Below are positions 44,087 to 53,268 of a stretch of 64,000 nucleotides of DNA, in pieces. How positions within the stretch are numbered: the stretch's first letter is position 1; each line of letters begins with the position of its first letter. The notes below the pieces were generated by a model, which made no database searches, was not told the DNA's origin, and saw nothing but the letters and a program-made list of their open reading frames with translations. Source of the stretch: AP-15 sp963712825. Its GTDB lineage: Bacteria; Pseudomonadota; Alphaproteobacteria; ATCC43930; CGMCC-115725. Location: positions 372,001 through 436,000 of the forward strand of contig CAVQJP010000024.1 in the NCBI GenBank assembly GCA_963712825.1, written 5' to 3'. Made by a program: the position numbers and the translations under genes.

Positions 44087-46453
44087 ATGTCGCAATACGC
44101 CCCGGGCGCTCCCGGAATCCCGCCGACCTGGACGAGCAGCGCCAAGGACATGGTCGGCTGCGCGCTGGGCACATCGCGGCTGTGGTTCACGCTGGGCTTC
44201 GGCATCGTCAACGAAGTCTACTACCCGCGGGTTGACATCCCGCAAATTCGCGACCTCGGCTTCATTGTCGGCGACGGCGAAGGCTTCTGGGCCGAGGTCA
44301 AGCGCATCGACAACTACCAGCTGCGGCTGCTGGCGCCGGGGGTGCCGGCGGTCGAGATCGTCCATCGCCACGAGCGCTATTCGCTGCTGCTGCGCGTCTC
44401 GCCGGGATCGCGGCGCGACGTTCTGGCGATCGAATGCCGGCTCGATGGCGACGACAGGCTGCGCCCCTACGTCCTGCTGGCGCCGCATTTGGGCGCGACC
44501 GGCTACGGCAACACCGCGGCGGTGATGTCGCATCACGGGCGGCTCACCTTGTGCGCCGAGCAGGGGCCGTTCGGCGCTGCCCTCGCCGCAGTCGACGAGC
44601 GCCAGCGCGACGCGATTGGGCGGGCGAGCGCCGGCTACGTCGGCTTTAGCGACGGCTGGCAGGATTTCGCGCGAAACGGCCGGATGAGCTGGGAGCACCG
44701 GCGGGCCGGGCCGGGCAATGTCGCGCTGATCGCCGAATTGCCGCGCCGCGCGGTGCTGTCGCTCGGCTTTGGCAGCAGCGCCGAGGCGGCGGCGACCCTC
44801 GCGGTCGGCAGCCTCTTGCAGCCCTTCGACAACCTCATGCAGCAGCACACCGCGCTGTGGCAGGAATGGCAGGCCCAACGCAGCGAGCGCTATGCGGTGC
44901 CGCTCGACGTGCCGCCGGCGCTCGCCGACGAGTTTCTGGTGTCGACGATCGTGCTGCGCAGCCATCTCGACAAGACCTTCCCCGGCGCCATGGTGGCGAG
45001 CCTCAGCGTCCCCTGGGGCGACAGCGGCAACGAGCGCGGCGGCTACCATCTGGTGTGGCCGCGCGACCTGGTCGAGACCGCGGGAGCCTTCTTGGCGCTC
45101 GGCGCCGACCAGGAGGCGCGCGACACGTTGCGCTATTTGATGGCAACGCAATTGCGCGACGGCCATTGGCACCAGAACCAGTGGCTCGGCGGCACTCCCT
45201 ATTGGCAAGGGATCCAGCTCGACGAAACCGCGTTTCCGGTGTTGCTCGCCGCCGCCCTCGACGAGCGCGACGCGCTCGCCGGGATCGAGGTCGAGGACAT
45301 GGTGCGCCGCGCGCTCGGTTTTATCGCCCGCACCGGGCCGGCGACCGAGCAGGACCGCTGGGAAGAGAGCGCCGGGCTCAACCCGTTCACTCTCGCGGTG
45401 TCGATCGCGGCGCTTGTCGCCGGCGCCGCGCTGCTGCCGGCGCCCGCCGGCGACTGGGCAATTGAGCTCGCCGATTTCTGGAACGCCAATATCGAGCACT
45501 GGACCTCGGTGAGCGGCACGCCGCTCGCCCACCGGCTTGGCGTCAAGGGCTATTACGTGCTCGTCCTGCCGGGGTCGGCGCTCGACCACCGCAACATGTT
45601 TCGCGCCGTGATCCCAATCCACAACCGGCTTGGCGACGTCGCGGTACGCGCCGACGAGCTGGTCGGCACCGAATTTCTGCAGCTGGTGCGGTTTGGCTTG
45701 CGCCGGCCGGACGACCCGCTGATCCTCAATTCGATCCGTGTCGCCGACGCGCTGCTCAAAACCGACACGCCGTCGGGCCCGGTCTGGCACCGCTACAATT
45801 GCGACGGCTACGGCGAGCACGATGACGGCAGTCCCTATGACGGCACCGGGCGGGGGCGCGGCTGGCCGCTGCTGACCGGGGAGCGCGGCCACTACGAGCT
45901 CGTCGCGGGCGGCGACCCGCTGCCTTACCTGGAAGCGATGTGCCGGATGGCGAGCCCCGGCGGCATGCTTCCGGAGCAGGTTTGGGACGCTGACCCGATC
46001 CCCGCGCGGCGGCTCGCACCGGGGCGCCCGACAGGCTCGGCGATGCCGCTCGTCTGGGCCCATGCCGAGTTCATCAAATTGTTGATCTCGCGCCACCAGG
46101 GCCACCCGACAGACCGGCCGCGGTCGGTCTGGCAGCGCTATCGCGGGCGGCGCCCGGCGGCGCGCTGCGCCTTCTGGTGGCCGCATGCGCCGATCGCGAG
46201 CCTCCCGGCCGGGTCCCGGCTGGCGGTGGCGTTGCCGTCGCCGGCGCTGGTTCATTGGGGCCACGACGGCTGGCGGGACGTTGCCGACGTGGCGACGACC
46301 GACACCGGGCTCGGCTTTCATGTCGCGGCGCTGGACGCCCAGCGCTTGGCGCCGGGCATGCGCATCGATTTCACGTGGCTCTGGCAGGATTCGGAAAGCT
46401 GGACCGGGCGCGACTGCGCGGTCACGGTCGAGCCCGCTGCCGATCCCGGCTGA
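44087..46453 (+). CDS. GH15 glucoamylase-type glycoside hydrolase
   Basis: The 788-residue protein has an N-terminal beta-sandwich domain (to about residue 275) and an alpha/alpha barrel of the GH15 family: GGYHLVWPRDLVETAGAFLA, WHQNQWLGGTPYWQGIQLDE, and a C-terminal GTGRGRGWPLLTGERGHYEL. The predicted general acid is E426 in EDRWEES and the base E630 in MLPEQVWD. These enzymes release glucose from alpha-glucans. There is no signal peptide, so it probably acts on intracellular or oligomeric glucans. No other glycogen or starch gene lies beside it. The start at 44087 has only a weak upstream GGGG site. Confidence 0.9.
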   Translation: MSQYAPGAPGIPPTWTSSAKDMVGCALGTSRLWFTLGFGIVNEVYYPRVDIPQIRDLGFIVGDGEGFWAEVKRIDNYQLRLLAPGVPAVEIVHRHERYSLLLRVSPGSRRDVLAIECRLDGDDRLRPYVLLAPHLGATGYGNTAAVMSHHGRLTLCAEQGPFGAALAAVDERQRDAIGRASAGYVGFSDGWQDFARNGRMSWEHRRAGPGNVALIAELPRRAVLSLGFGSSAEAAATLAVGSLLQPFDNLMQQHTALWQEWQAQRSERYAVPLDVPPALADEFLVSTIVLRSHLDKTFPGAMVASLSVPWGDSGNERGGYHLVWPRDLVETAGAFLALGADQEARDTLRYLMATQLRDGHWHQNQWLGGTPYWQGIQLDETAFPVLLAAALDERDALAGIEVEDMVRRALGFIARTGPATEQDRWEESAGLNPFTLAVSIAALVAGAALLPAPAGDWAIELADFWNANIEHWTSVSGTPLAHRLGVKGYYVLVLPGSALDHRNMFRAVIPIHNRLGDVAVRADELVGTEFLQLVRFGLRRPDDPLILNSIRVADALLKTDTPSGPVWHRYNCDGYGEHDDGSPYDGTGRGRGWPLLTGERGHYELVAGGDPLPYLEAMCRMASPGGMLPEQVWDADPIPARRLAPGRPTGSAMPLVWAHAEFIKLLISRHQGHPTDRPRSVWQRYRGRRPAARCAFWWPHAPIASLPAGSRLAVALPSPALVHWGHDGWRDVADVATTDTGLGFHVAALDAQRLAPGMRIDFTWLWQDSESWTGRDCAVTVEPAADPG

Positions 46454-46471
46454 ATGCCGGGCCGACCGGGC

Positions 46472-47641
46472 TCAGCTGATGCCGTCCGGGTCCGGGTCTT
46501 CTTCGAGCCAGGCCTGCAGCAAGGTATAGGCAACCGCCAGCACGACCGGACCGAGAAAGATGCCGACGAGGCCAAAGGCGATCAACCCGCCGATCACGCC
46601 GGCGAGCAGCAGCGCCAGCGGCAGGTGAACGCCTTTGCGCATCAACAGCGGGCGCACGATGTTGTCGAGGCTGGTGACGATGACGGTCCACACCAGCAGA
46701 AACGTTCCCCAACCGGGATGACCGCTCCAATAGAGCCAGACGATCGCCGGGATCAGCACCAGACCGGGGCCGAGCTGGGCGACGCACAGCAGAAAAGTGA
46801 CCGCGGTCAGAACCGCCGGCAACGGCACCCCTGCCATCGCCAGGCCGCCGCCGGCCAACAGCGACTGGAGCAGCGCGGTGACGACGATCCCGAGCGCCAC
46901 GCTGCGGATCGCCCGGCCGGCAAGCCGGACCGATTCCCGTCCGCGCGCTCCGGCGAGACGGTGCCCGAAACGTTCGGCGAGCCCTTCGGCGTGCTCACCG
47001 CCGGCATAGAGGACCGCGGCGATGATCAGGGTCAGCAGGAACTGTACGATCGCAATGCCAAGCCCGCCCAGGGCGCCGACCATCCAACCGGCGGCGCTGC
47101 CGGCGTAGGGTGCGGCCTTGGCGGCGATTTCGTCGATGCCGCTCGCCTCGATTCGCTGCCACAGCAGCACGATCTGGCTGCCGAACAGCGGGAAATTGTC
47201 GAGCCATGCGGGCGGCGGCGGCAGCCGGAAGGCGACAAGCGCGTTGCCCCAGCCGAGGATGGTGTCGAAATTCTGCGCGACCGTCGCCACGGCGAGCCAG
47301 AACGGCGCGATGAAGACCAACAGCAACGCCAAGGTCATCACCACGACCGCCATCCAGCGCCGGTTCCACAAGCGGTGCTGCACCCGCAGCATCAATGGCC
47401 AGGTTGCCACTACCAGCGTCGTCGCCCAGATCGTCGCCGGCAGAAACGGCCACAGAATCCAGAACGAAGTCGCGATCAGCCCGGCGACAAACAGGACCGC
47501 GAGGATCGTGCGGACGAGATCGCGCTGCCCCGCGGACGGAGGCGGCAGCTCGGGGAGGTCGTCGTGCTGCGGCGGCAGCGGCAGGGGCCGCCGGACTTGG
47601 CTCAGACCCTGCGGAAGCGGGCGCGGACGTTGGCGCCGCAT
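46472..47641 (-). CDS. AI-2E family transporter (PerM/YdiK-like permease)
   Basis: The 389-residue protein has about eight hydrophobic segments with the arrangement of the AI-2E/PerM family: ILAVLFVAGLIATSFWILWP at the start, AVVVMTLALLLVFIAPFWLA, and a conserved end with NIVRPLLMRKGVHLPLALLL and GLVGIFLGPVVLAVAYTLL. Despite the name, most members are not proven autoinducer exporters. The N-terminal 40 residues are proline- and arginine-rich and may be partly untranslated if a later start is used. Its gene begins about 30 bp after an MFS gene on the same strand, so they are probably cotranscribed. Confidence 0.9.
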   Translation of the reverse strand: MRRQRPRPLPQGLSQVRRPLPLPPQHDDLPELPPPSAGQRDLVRTILAVLFVAGLIATSFWILWPFLPATIWATTLVVATWPLMLRVQHRLWNRRWMAVVVMTLALLLVFIAPFWLAVATVAQNFDTILGWGNALVAFRLPPPPAWLDNFPLFGSQIVLLWQRIEASGIDEIAAKAAPYAGSAAGWMVGALGGLGIAIVQFLLTLIIAAVLYAGGEHAEGLAERFGHRLAGARGRESVRLAGRAIRSVALGIVVTALLQSLLAGGGLAMAGVPLPAVLTAVTFLLCVAQLGPGLVLIPAIVWLYWSGHPGWGTFLLVWTVIVTSLDNIVRPLLMRKGVHLPLALLLAGVIGGLIAFGLVGIFLGPVVLAVAYTLLQAWLEEDPDPDGIS

Positions 47642-47669
47642 CAGGGATCGCAGGGGGTCATGGGTTAGG

Positions 47670-48929
47670 TCACCCGGTCGGTTGCACCATCGCAGCGCGT
47701 CGGCCGGCCATCTGCCGGTCGCCGATCAGCGCCACCACCACCGTCAACAGCATGAAGATGGTGCTGACGCCAAAAATCCAATGCGCCGCGCCTCGGTCCA
47801 GAATCCAGCCGAACAGCATCGGGCCGATCGTGCCGCCGATGCTGAAGCCGATCGTGACGACGCCAAAGGCCCGGCCGATCGCACCGGCGGGGGCGGCGGC
47901 GCGCACCAGCATGTCGCGCGACGGCTGGATGATGCCCGACAGAAAGCCGGCGAGTCCCATGATCATCACCAGCAAGGCCGGTGCCAAGCCGAACAGCGCT
48001 ATCGACAGGATCAGGCCCGCGTTGATCGAAAAGCCGAGGGCTGCGACCTCGCCGTGGCGGCGCGTCATATCGGCGACAAACCCGCCGCTCAGCACCCCGA
48101 ACGCGGTCGCGGTCAGATATACGGTCAGCGCCAGATTGGCGGCGGCGAAGGGCAGGTGGTAGCCGCCCATCAGCGCCGGCACCGAGAAATTGGTGAGGCC
48201 GCTCGTCGACAAGCTCAGGAAAATAAAGAACACCATCATGCCGAGGATCGCCGGGGTGAAGACGCTGCCGGTGCGACCGGGTTTCACGGCGCCGGCACGG
48301 CCGCCCGCCTTTGCTTCGGCGACGGTGTCGGTCTCGATCGCCGGGGCGAAGATCAGCGGCAAGGCCACCACCGGCCCGACCAGCCCGGCCATGACCAGGG
48401 CGCCCGGCACCCCGATCCGCGGCACCAGGGCCAGCATCGTCAAGGGTGCCAGCGCGTTCCCCAACATCCCGGCGAAGGTGTGAACCGAAAAGGCGCGGCC
48501 GATCCGCGACGGCGTCACCCGCGCCGACAGGATCGCATAATCGGCCGGGTGATAGACGGCGTTGGCGATCCCCGACACCCCCGCCGCCACGAGCAGCCAC
48601 GAATAGCTGTCGAAGATGCCGATCGAGGCGACCGAGGCGCCGCCGAGGCACAGCGCCCCGATCAGCAGCTTGCGCGAGCCAAAGCGGTCGGCCATGTAGC
48701 CCATCGGCAATTGCGCCGCGACCGAGACGATGGCGTAGACCGTCAGCGCCAGGCCGAGCTCGACAAACCCCACGCCCCAGCGCCCTTTCAACAGCGGGAA
48801 CAAGGGCGGCACCACCAGCATGTGGAAATGACCGACAAAATGCGCCGCCGACACCAGCCCGACCGCGCGAAACTCGCTGCGCCGGCCGCTCCTCCCGACC
48901 TGGCCGATCGCCGCCGCCTCTGTCGTCAT
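47670..48929 (-). CDS. MFS transporter, fosmidomycin-resistance (Fsr)-like
   Basis: The 419-residue 12-helix permease has the loop GYMADRFGSRKLLIG after helix 2. Other typical elements are VSAAHFVGHFHMLVVPPLFP in helix 1, GIANAVYHPADYAILSAR (close to the Fsr signature with a conserved H-P) and GFLSGIIQPSRDMLVRAAAP. GAGG lies 7 bases before the ATG. It is followed by the AI-2E family gene. Substrate unknown; resistance to fosmidomycin itself should not be assumed. Confidence 0.88.
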   Translation of the reverse strand: MTTEAAAIGQVGRSGRRSEFRAVGLVSAAHFVGHFHMLVVPPLFPLLKGRWGVGFVELGLALTVYAIVSVAAQLPMGYMADRFGSRKLLIGALCLGGASVASIGIFDSYSWLLVAAGVSGIANAVYHPADYAILSARVTPSRIGRAFSVHTFAGMLGNALAPLTMLALVPRIGVPGALVMAGLVGPVVALPLIFAPAIETDTVAEAKAGGRAGAVKPGRTGSVFTPAILGMMVFFIFLSLSTSGLTNFSVPALMGGYHLPFAAANLALTVYLTATAFGVLSGGFVADMTRRHGEVAALGFSINAGLILSIALFGLAPALLVMIMGLAGFLSGIIQPSRDMLVRAAAPAGAIGRAFGVVTIGFSIGGTIGPMLFGWILDRGAAHWIFGVSTIFMLLTVVVALIGDRQMAGRRAAMVQPTG

Positions 48930-49137
48930 GCGCTCGCCTCGTCCGTCCCGCTCAGCCGACAGGATTTAGCGGCTGGATCGTTCGGCGGCAATCCGCTGCC
49001 GCGAATTTCGGCACTCGCCCGCCGGAAAGGCAGCCATGTGCAAATGGAGCGCGACCGAACGGCATTGCGCTCGCCGCGCATTTCGTTACGTCGCCCGTTC
49101 TTTTTACGCCGCCCTCCCCGGCACCGCTCAGCCGCGG

Positions 49138-49941
49138 TCAAGCCGCCGCCGCGACCTCGCTCCGCAGACGGTCGTATTCGGCGTGCACCGCGTCGGCGCC
49201 GTAAGCGCGTTCGAGCCGGCGCACGGTGAAATGGCCGCGCGCCAGGTCCTGGAAATGCTCGATGAAGGCGAGGTTGACCACCGCGCCGCCGACAGCACCG
49301 ACCACCGCCACCGCCTGTGCCGCGAGCTTTTCCGAGACGACGGCGCCAAACCGCGCAACGATCGGCGACAAAAAGCGCATTGCCATCGCCGAGCCCCCAT
49401 GGACGGTGCCCTTGTTGACGACGACGTCGGCCGCCTGCGCCAGACCGCGGGCGAGCACCGCGCGCACCGCGAAATAGCCACCCTCGATCCCTTCGGCCGT
49501 GTCGGTCCCGCTCCGGCCGAGCGCGAAGACTTCGAGACAGGCGAGAGCGGTGCGCGGGTCGGCGAGGTCCTCGCCCTCCTCGCGGGCGATTGCGGCGATG
49601 GCGCGCAGCATGATCGCGGTCGAGACCGGCAGCTCGATCGCCAGCGCCGCGATCCCGAAAGCCCCGCCGACCGCTCCCGAAGCCGAGGCCAGCACCGAAT
49701 GCACCACCCGCCCGCCGGTCAGCCGGTGGTCGCGCAGGCTGAAGAGCGCGATGTCGAGAGCGCGGGTCAGCGCACTCTCCGCCGCCCGGGCGACGACACC
49801 CGCGGCCGGCGCCGGCAGCAGCCGCGCCATGTACTCAACCGGCCGGCCGGCGAGCGCCGTCATCCTGCCGGCAAAGCCGGGCGCCTCGAGCCGGCGCACC
49901 GCCGCCGCAAGCGCCTCGCGATCCATTGCCGAAAACTCCAT
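49138..49941 (-). CDS. EcsC family protein
   Basis: The 267-residue protein carries the EcsC pattern: a glycine- and alanine-rich region (GAVGGAFGIAALAIELPVST), IMLRAIAAIAREEGEDLADP, LACLEVFALGRSG, and the C-terminal FGAVVSEKLAAQAVAVVGAV with FIEHFQDLARGHFTVRRLE. EcsC in Bacillus is linked to an ABC transporter with pleiotropic effects, but the biochemical function of the family is unknown. The two glycine-rich stretches could insert in membranes. Two in-frame ATGs (49941, 49926) are possible starts; the first has AGAGG just upstream. Confidence 0.88.
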   Translation of the reverse strand: MEFSAMDREALAAAVRRLEAPGFAGRMTALAGRPVEYMARLLPAPAAGVVARAAESALTRALDIALFSLRDHRLTGGRVVHSVLASASGAVGGAFGIAALAIELPVSTAIMLRAIAAIAREEGEDLADPRTALACLEVFALGRSGTDTAEGIEGGYFAVRAVLARGLAQAADVVVNKGTVHGGSAMAMRFLSPIVARFGAVVSEKLAAQAVAVVGAVGGAVVNLAFIEHFQDLARGHFTVRRLERAYGADAVHAEYDRLRSEVAAAA

Positions 49942-50082
49942 GCGCCTCTAGCTGAGTCCGGCGGTGGAGCGTTGCAACCCTGCCGCTATGGGCGGGCCGC
50001 CAGCGGGCGCGCAGTCCCACAGCCACCCCCCTGCGCGTTCCTAGCGTCCGACACGAAACGAAGCGAACGTTCGCCATATTTT

Positions 50083-50162
50083 CCGTCGCCCCCGCGAAAG
50101 CGGGGGTCCAGGGGCGAATCGCACATCCCTAGCCCTGGATACCCGCTGTCGCGGGAATGACG
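50083..50162. repeat. Palindromic intergenic repeat, family 1, copy 2
   Basis: CCGTCGCCCCCGCGAAAGCG at the left is an imperfect inverted match to CGCTGTCGCGGGAATGACGG at the right. The same ends occur at 40333-40421. It is located in the gap upstream of the EcsC gene and downstream of the D-2-hydroxyacid dehydrogenase gene; the rest of that gap (49942-50230) shows nothing else. Confidence 0.7.
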
Positions 50163-50230
50163 GCCAGGAGGTTTGATCTTTCGCGATTCTCTTCGGAAAG
50201 GGCTCTTGAACCTCTCCGCAGAACCCTCGC

Positions 50231-51202
50231 CTAGTCGCGCAGCTCGGGTACGATCCAGAACGGCTTTTGGCCGCGGGCAACGCGCTCGAAATTGTCGAAT
50301 GCGTTGCGCCAGCGCTTCCAGTGGTTGTCCCAGGTCGGGCCAGCGCCATGCGGGCTGAAGATCGCATTCTTCATCGTGAACAGCTCGTGGTCGGGCTTGG
50401 GCGGCTCCTCGACCATGACATCGAGCCCGGCGCCCAATATCTTCTCGTCGCGCAGCGCGCTGTAGAGCGCCTTCTCGTCGACGACCGGGCCGCGGCAGGT
50501 GTTGATCAGGATCGCGGTCGGCTTCATCATTGCCAATTCGCGCTCGCCGATCAGGTTGTGCGTCGACTTGTCGAGCGGCACGTGCAGGGTCACGATGTCC
50601 GAGCTCTTGAGCAGCTCGGTGAACAGCGCGAACCGCACCCCGAGCGCGTCCTCCTGGTCGGTCGTCAGCCGGTTGATGTCGTAATACTTGATGTGCATAT
50701 CAAAGGCCTTGGCTCGGCGGGCGACCTTTTTGCCGATATTGCCGAGGCCGATGATGCCCAGGGTCTTGTCTTCCAGCTCATAGAGCTTGGTCGAATTGAA
50801 GTCGTTGCCGCGCCAGCGCCCGGAAACGACGCCTTCATGCTGCCAGATCAATTTGCGGCTTACCGCCAGCATCAGCATAATCGCGTGCTCGGCAACCGCG
50901 GTCGAGTTGGCGCCGCCATTGTTGCAGATCGGCACGCCCGCCGTGCGCGCCGCATCGAGGTCGTAGGTGTTGTAGCCGGCGCTCAGGGTCTGGACGATCC
51001 GCAGCTTTGGCGCTTTTTGGTAAAAGTCGGGGCCGTGCGGGAATTGGCCGCCGCCGATGTAGTATTCGGTGTCCTTCAGAAGATCGAAGAATTCCGGCCG
51101 GCCGTGCGGGGCCATGACCAGGTCCCAGCCGGGCGAGAGCAGGTCATAGGCGATCTGCAAGGTCTCCTCGGAATGGGTGGCGGGGGTCAGGATGCGGGGC
51201 AT
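50231..51202 (-). CDS. D-2-hydroxyacid dehydrogenase family protein
   Basis: The 323-residue enzyme shows the NAD-binding GLGNIG (residues 152-157) and the catalytic triad R237 (NTCRGPVVDE), E265 or E266 (VEEPP) and H285 (FSPHGAGPTW). QTLSAGYNTYDLDAA and NNGGANSTAVAEHAIMLML are typical of the family. It should reduce 2-keto acids or oxidise D-2-hydroxyacids; it could be a hydroxypyruvate, glyoxylate or phosphoglycerate dehydrogenase, and the sequence does not decide this. AGGAG precedes the ATG at 51202. It stands alone, divergent from the sulfurtransferase. Confidence 0.92.
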   Translation of the reverse strand: MPRILTPATHSEETLQIAYDLLSPGWDLVMAPHGRPEFFDLLKDTEYYIGGGQFPHGPDFYQKAPKLRIVQTLSAGYNTYDLDAARTAGVPICNNGGANSTAVAEHAIMLMLAVSRKLIWQHEGVVSGRWRGNDFNSTKLYELEDKTLGIIGLGNIGKKVARRAKAFDMHIKYYDINRLTTDQEDALGVRFALFTELLKSSDIVTLHVPLDKSTHNLIGERELAMMKPTAILINTCRGPVVDEKALYSALRDEKILGAGLDVMVEEPPKPDHELFTMKNAIFSPHGAGPTWDNHWKRWRNAFDNFERVARGQKPFWIVPELRD

Positions 51203-51496
51203 GCTGCGTCTCCTCTTGCGCGGGATTGTCGCGTCTGGTTGGCGAAAGCCGCCGACACGGGGTCGCTGTCGGCAGCGCGAGACGGATCATCGTAACGATA
51301 CCGGGCGATTACACCCAAGCGCAAAAACCGGAGCCGATCCCGGCACCCGCGTCCCGATCAGCCTGCCGGAGCGCCTGCCGCTATTTCTTCCTTTGTCAAA
51401 TCGGGGAGCGCCCGTATCAACGACGGCGAAACATCCCGCGGCTCGCGACCATGCGAACCGAGGGGTCGTGGCGGCTCAAACCAGAGGAGGACCGCA

Positions 51497-52375
51497 ATGC
51501 CCTATGCTCATCCTGAGGCATTGGTGTCGAGCGACTGGCTCGCCGCGCATCTCGACGACCCCCATGTCCGGGTGGTCGACGCGTCGTTCACGTTGCCCGG
51601 CATCGCCCCGACCGCGCGTGAAAATTACGACCGCGGCCACATCCCCGGTGCGGTGTTTTTCGACATCGACGACATCGCCGCACCCGGCACCAGCCTGCCG
51701 CACATGATCCCGTCGCCCGACCTGTTCGCGCACAAGATCGGCGCGCTCGGGATCGGCGACGGCGACAACGTCGTCGTCTACGACAGCGCCGGCCTGTCCT
51801 CGGCCGGGCGGGCGTGGTGGATGCTGCGCAGCTTCGGCCACCGCGACGTGGTGTTGCTCGACGGCGGTCTGCCGAAATGGAAGGCCGAGGGCCGGCCGCT
51901 CGACCTCGCCATTCCGACACCGGCGCCGCGCCGGTTTACCGCGCGTTTCGACCCGGCGACGGTGCGCAACAAGGCGGCAATCCTCGCCGACCTCGCAACC
52001 GGCCGCGAGCAGGTCGTCGACGCGCGCGCCGCCGGCCGGTTCGACGGCAGCACAGCCGAGGCGCGGCCGGGGCTGCGCAGCGGCCACATTCCGGGGAGCC
52101 GCAATCTGCCCTACGACCGGGTGACCGATCCCGCGACAAAACAGGTGAAGAGCGCCGAGGAACTGAGGGCGTTGTTTCGCGAGGCCGGGGTGGCGCTCGA
52201 CCGCCCGGTGGTGACCAGCTGCGGCTCCGGCGTGACCGCCTGCGCCCTCGCGTTTGCACTGCATCTGATCGGCCATTCGGGGGCGGCGGTGTATGACGGC
52301 AGCTGGTCGGAATGGGGTCTGCCCGGCGACACCCCGGTCGAGACCGGCCCCGCGGCACCCGCGGCAAAGGGGTGA
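51497..52375 (+). CDS. sseA: 3-mercaptopyruvate sulfurtransferase (two-domain rhodanese)
   Basis: The 292-residue protein has two rhodanese domains. The first contains RENYDRGHIPGAVFFDIDDI. The second has HIPGSRNLPY and the active loop CGSGVTAC with the catalytic C242. CG-S/T-G-V-T-A is the signature of 3-mercaptopyruvate sulfurtransferase, as opposed to thiosulfate sulfurtransferase (CRKGVT). It passes sulfur from 3-mercaptopyruvate to thiols or cyanide. AGGAGG lies 6 bases before the ATG. A GNAT gene follows after 4 bp. The symbol is used because the signature is clear; an annotator might prefer none. Confidence 0.9.
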   Translation: MPYAHPEALVSSDWLAAHLDDPHVRVVDASFTLPGIAPTARENYDRGHIPGAVFFDIDDIAAPGTSLPHMIPSPDLFAHKIGALGIGDGDNVVVYDSAGLSSAGRAWWMLRSFGHRDVVLLDGGLPKWKAEGRPLDLAIPTPAPRRFTARFDPATVRNKAAILADLATGREQVVDARAAGRFDGSTAEARPGLRSGHIPGSRNLPYDRVTDPATKQVKSAEELRALFREAGVALDRPVVTSCGSGVTACALAFALHLIGHSGAAVYDGSWSEWGLPGDTPVETGPAAPAAKG

Positions 52376-52379
52376 CCCG

Positions 52380-52952
52380 GTGCTGTGCCAGGACACGATT
52401 ACCTATCTCGAAATGTTGGCGCGCCCGCCGGCGGCCCGCGTGCCGCTGCCCGCCGGCAAGCTCGCGCTGATGCGGGCGGAACACTGCACGGTCTCATTTT
52501 ACCGCTACATCTACGACACGGTCGGCGAGCCGTGGCTGTGGTTCGAACGCAGGCTGTTCGGCGACGGGGCCCTGGCCCAGCTGATTGCTCGGCCGACGAT
52601 CGAGATCTTTGTTCTTTACGTCGGCGGGGTGCCGGCCGGGTTTTTTGAGCTCGACACCTCCGAGCCGCGTGAGACAAAGCTCTGCTATTTCGGGCTGGTC
52701 CCCGATTTCATCGGCCGCGGCTACGGTCCCTATATGCTGCAGGCGGCGATCGACCGCGCCTGGACCGCCCGCCCGGTCGACCGCTTGTGGCTGCACACCT
52801 CGACCTACGACCACCCAAAGGCGCTCGCCACCTACCAGCGCGCCGGTTTTGCCGTCTACGCCCGGCGGCCGGCCTCATTCGAGGACCCGCGCCGCAACGG
52901 CATCCTGCCGCGTTCGGTGCGCCATCGGCTGCTGCCGCCGCTCGACCCGTAA
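52380..52952 (+). CDS. GNAT-family N-acetyltransferase
   Basis: The protein of about 190 residues has the GNAT core: YVGGVPAGFFELDTSEP in strands 2-4, GLVPDFIGRGYGPYMLQAAI with the acetyl-CoA loop GRGYG, and LHTSTYDHPKALATYQRAGF before the last strand. The GTG at 52380 is chosen since AAGGGGTG lies just upstream and it follows the sulfurtransferase stop by 4 bp, which suggests one message. Substrate unknown. Confidence 0.88.
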   Translation: MLCQDTITYLEMLARPPAARVPLPAGKLALMRAEHCTVSFYRYIYDTVGEPWLWFERRLFGDGALAQLIARPTIEIFVLYVGGVPAGFFELDTSEPRETKLCYFGLVPDFIGRGYGPYMLQAAIDRAWTARPVDRLWLHTSTYDHPKALATYQRAGFAVYARRPASFEDPRRNGILPRSVRHRLLPPLDP

Positions 52953-53268
52953 CCTGCTCGCCCGGCCCTTGCCGGCCGGCCGCGACGGCTCCATATGGCC
53001 GCTGTTCGTCAAGCCGCGACCCGCCCGGAAGCCGCCGCCGGCGATGCGGCGGCGGCGGGGATTGCCTGCCGCCCTCGGGAGATTGACGATGACCAACGGA
53101 TTATCGAGCGCGGCGTCGGCCGTTCCGCTGATGGCATTGATGTGGCCGGCTTGCGGGTTGCAAAGCGGCGCCGGGCGCGCGGAGCCGCGCGTCGAGATCG
53201 CGACTGAAGGTGCCGGGACCTGGCGCTCGGCCGCCACCGGCATTGAACGACAGCGCATCGAGGACAGC

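Noticed and set aside
44033..46321. A 762-codon minus-strand frame opposite the glucoamylase
   Set aside because: The plus-strand protein has GH15 motifs and catalytic residues; the minus frame is compositionally a shadow.
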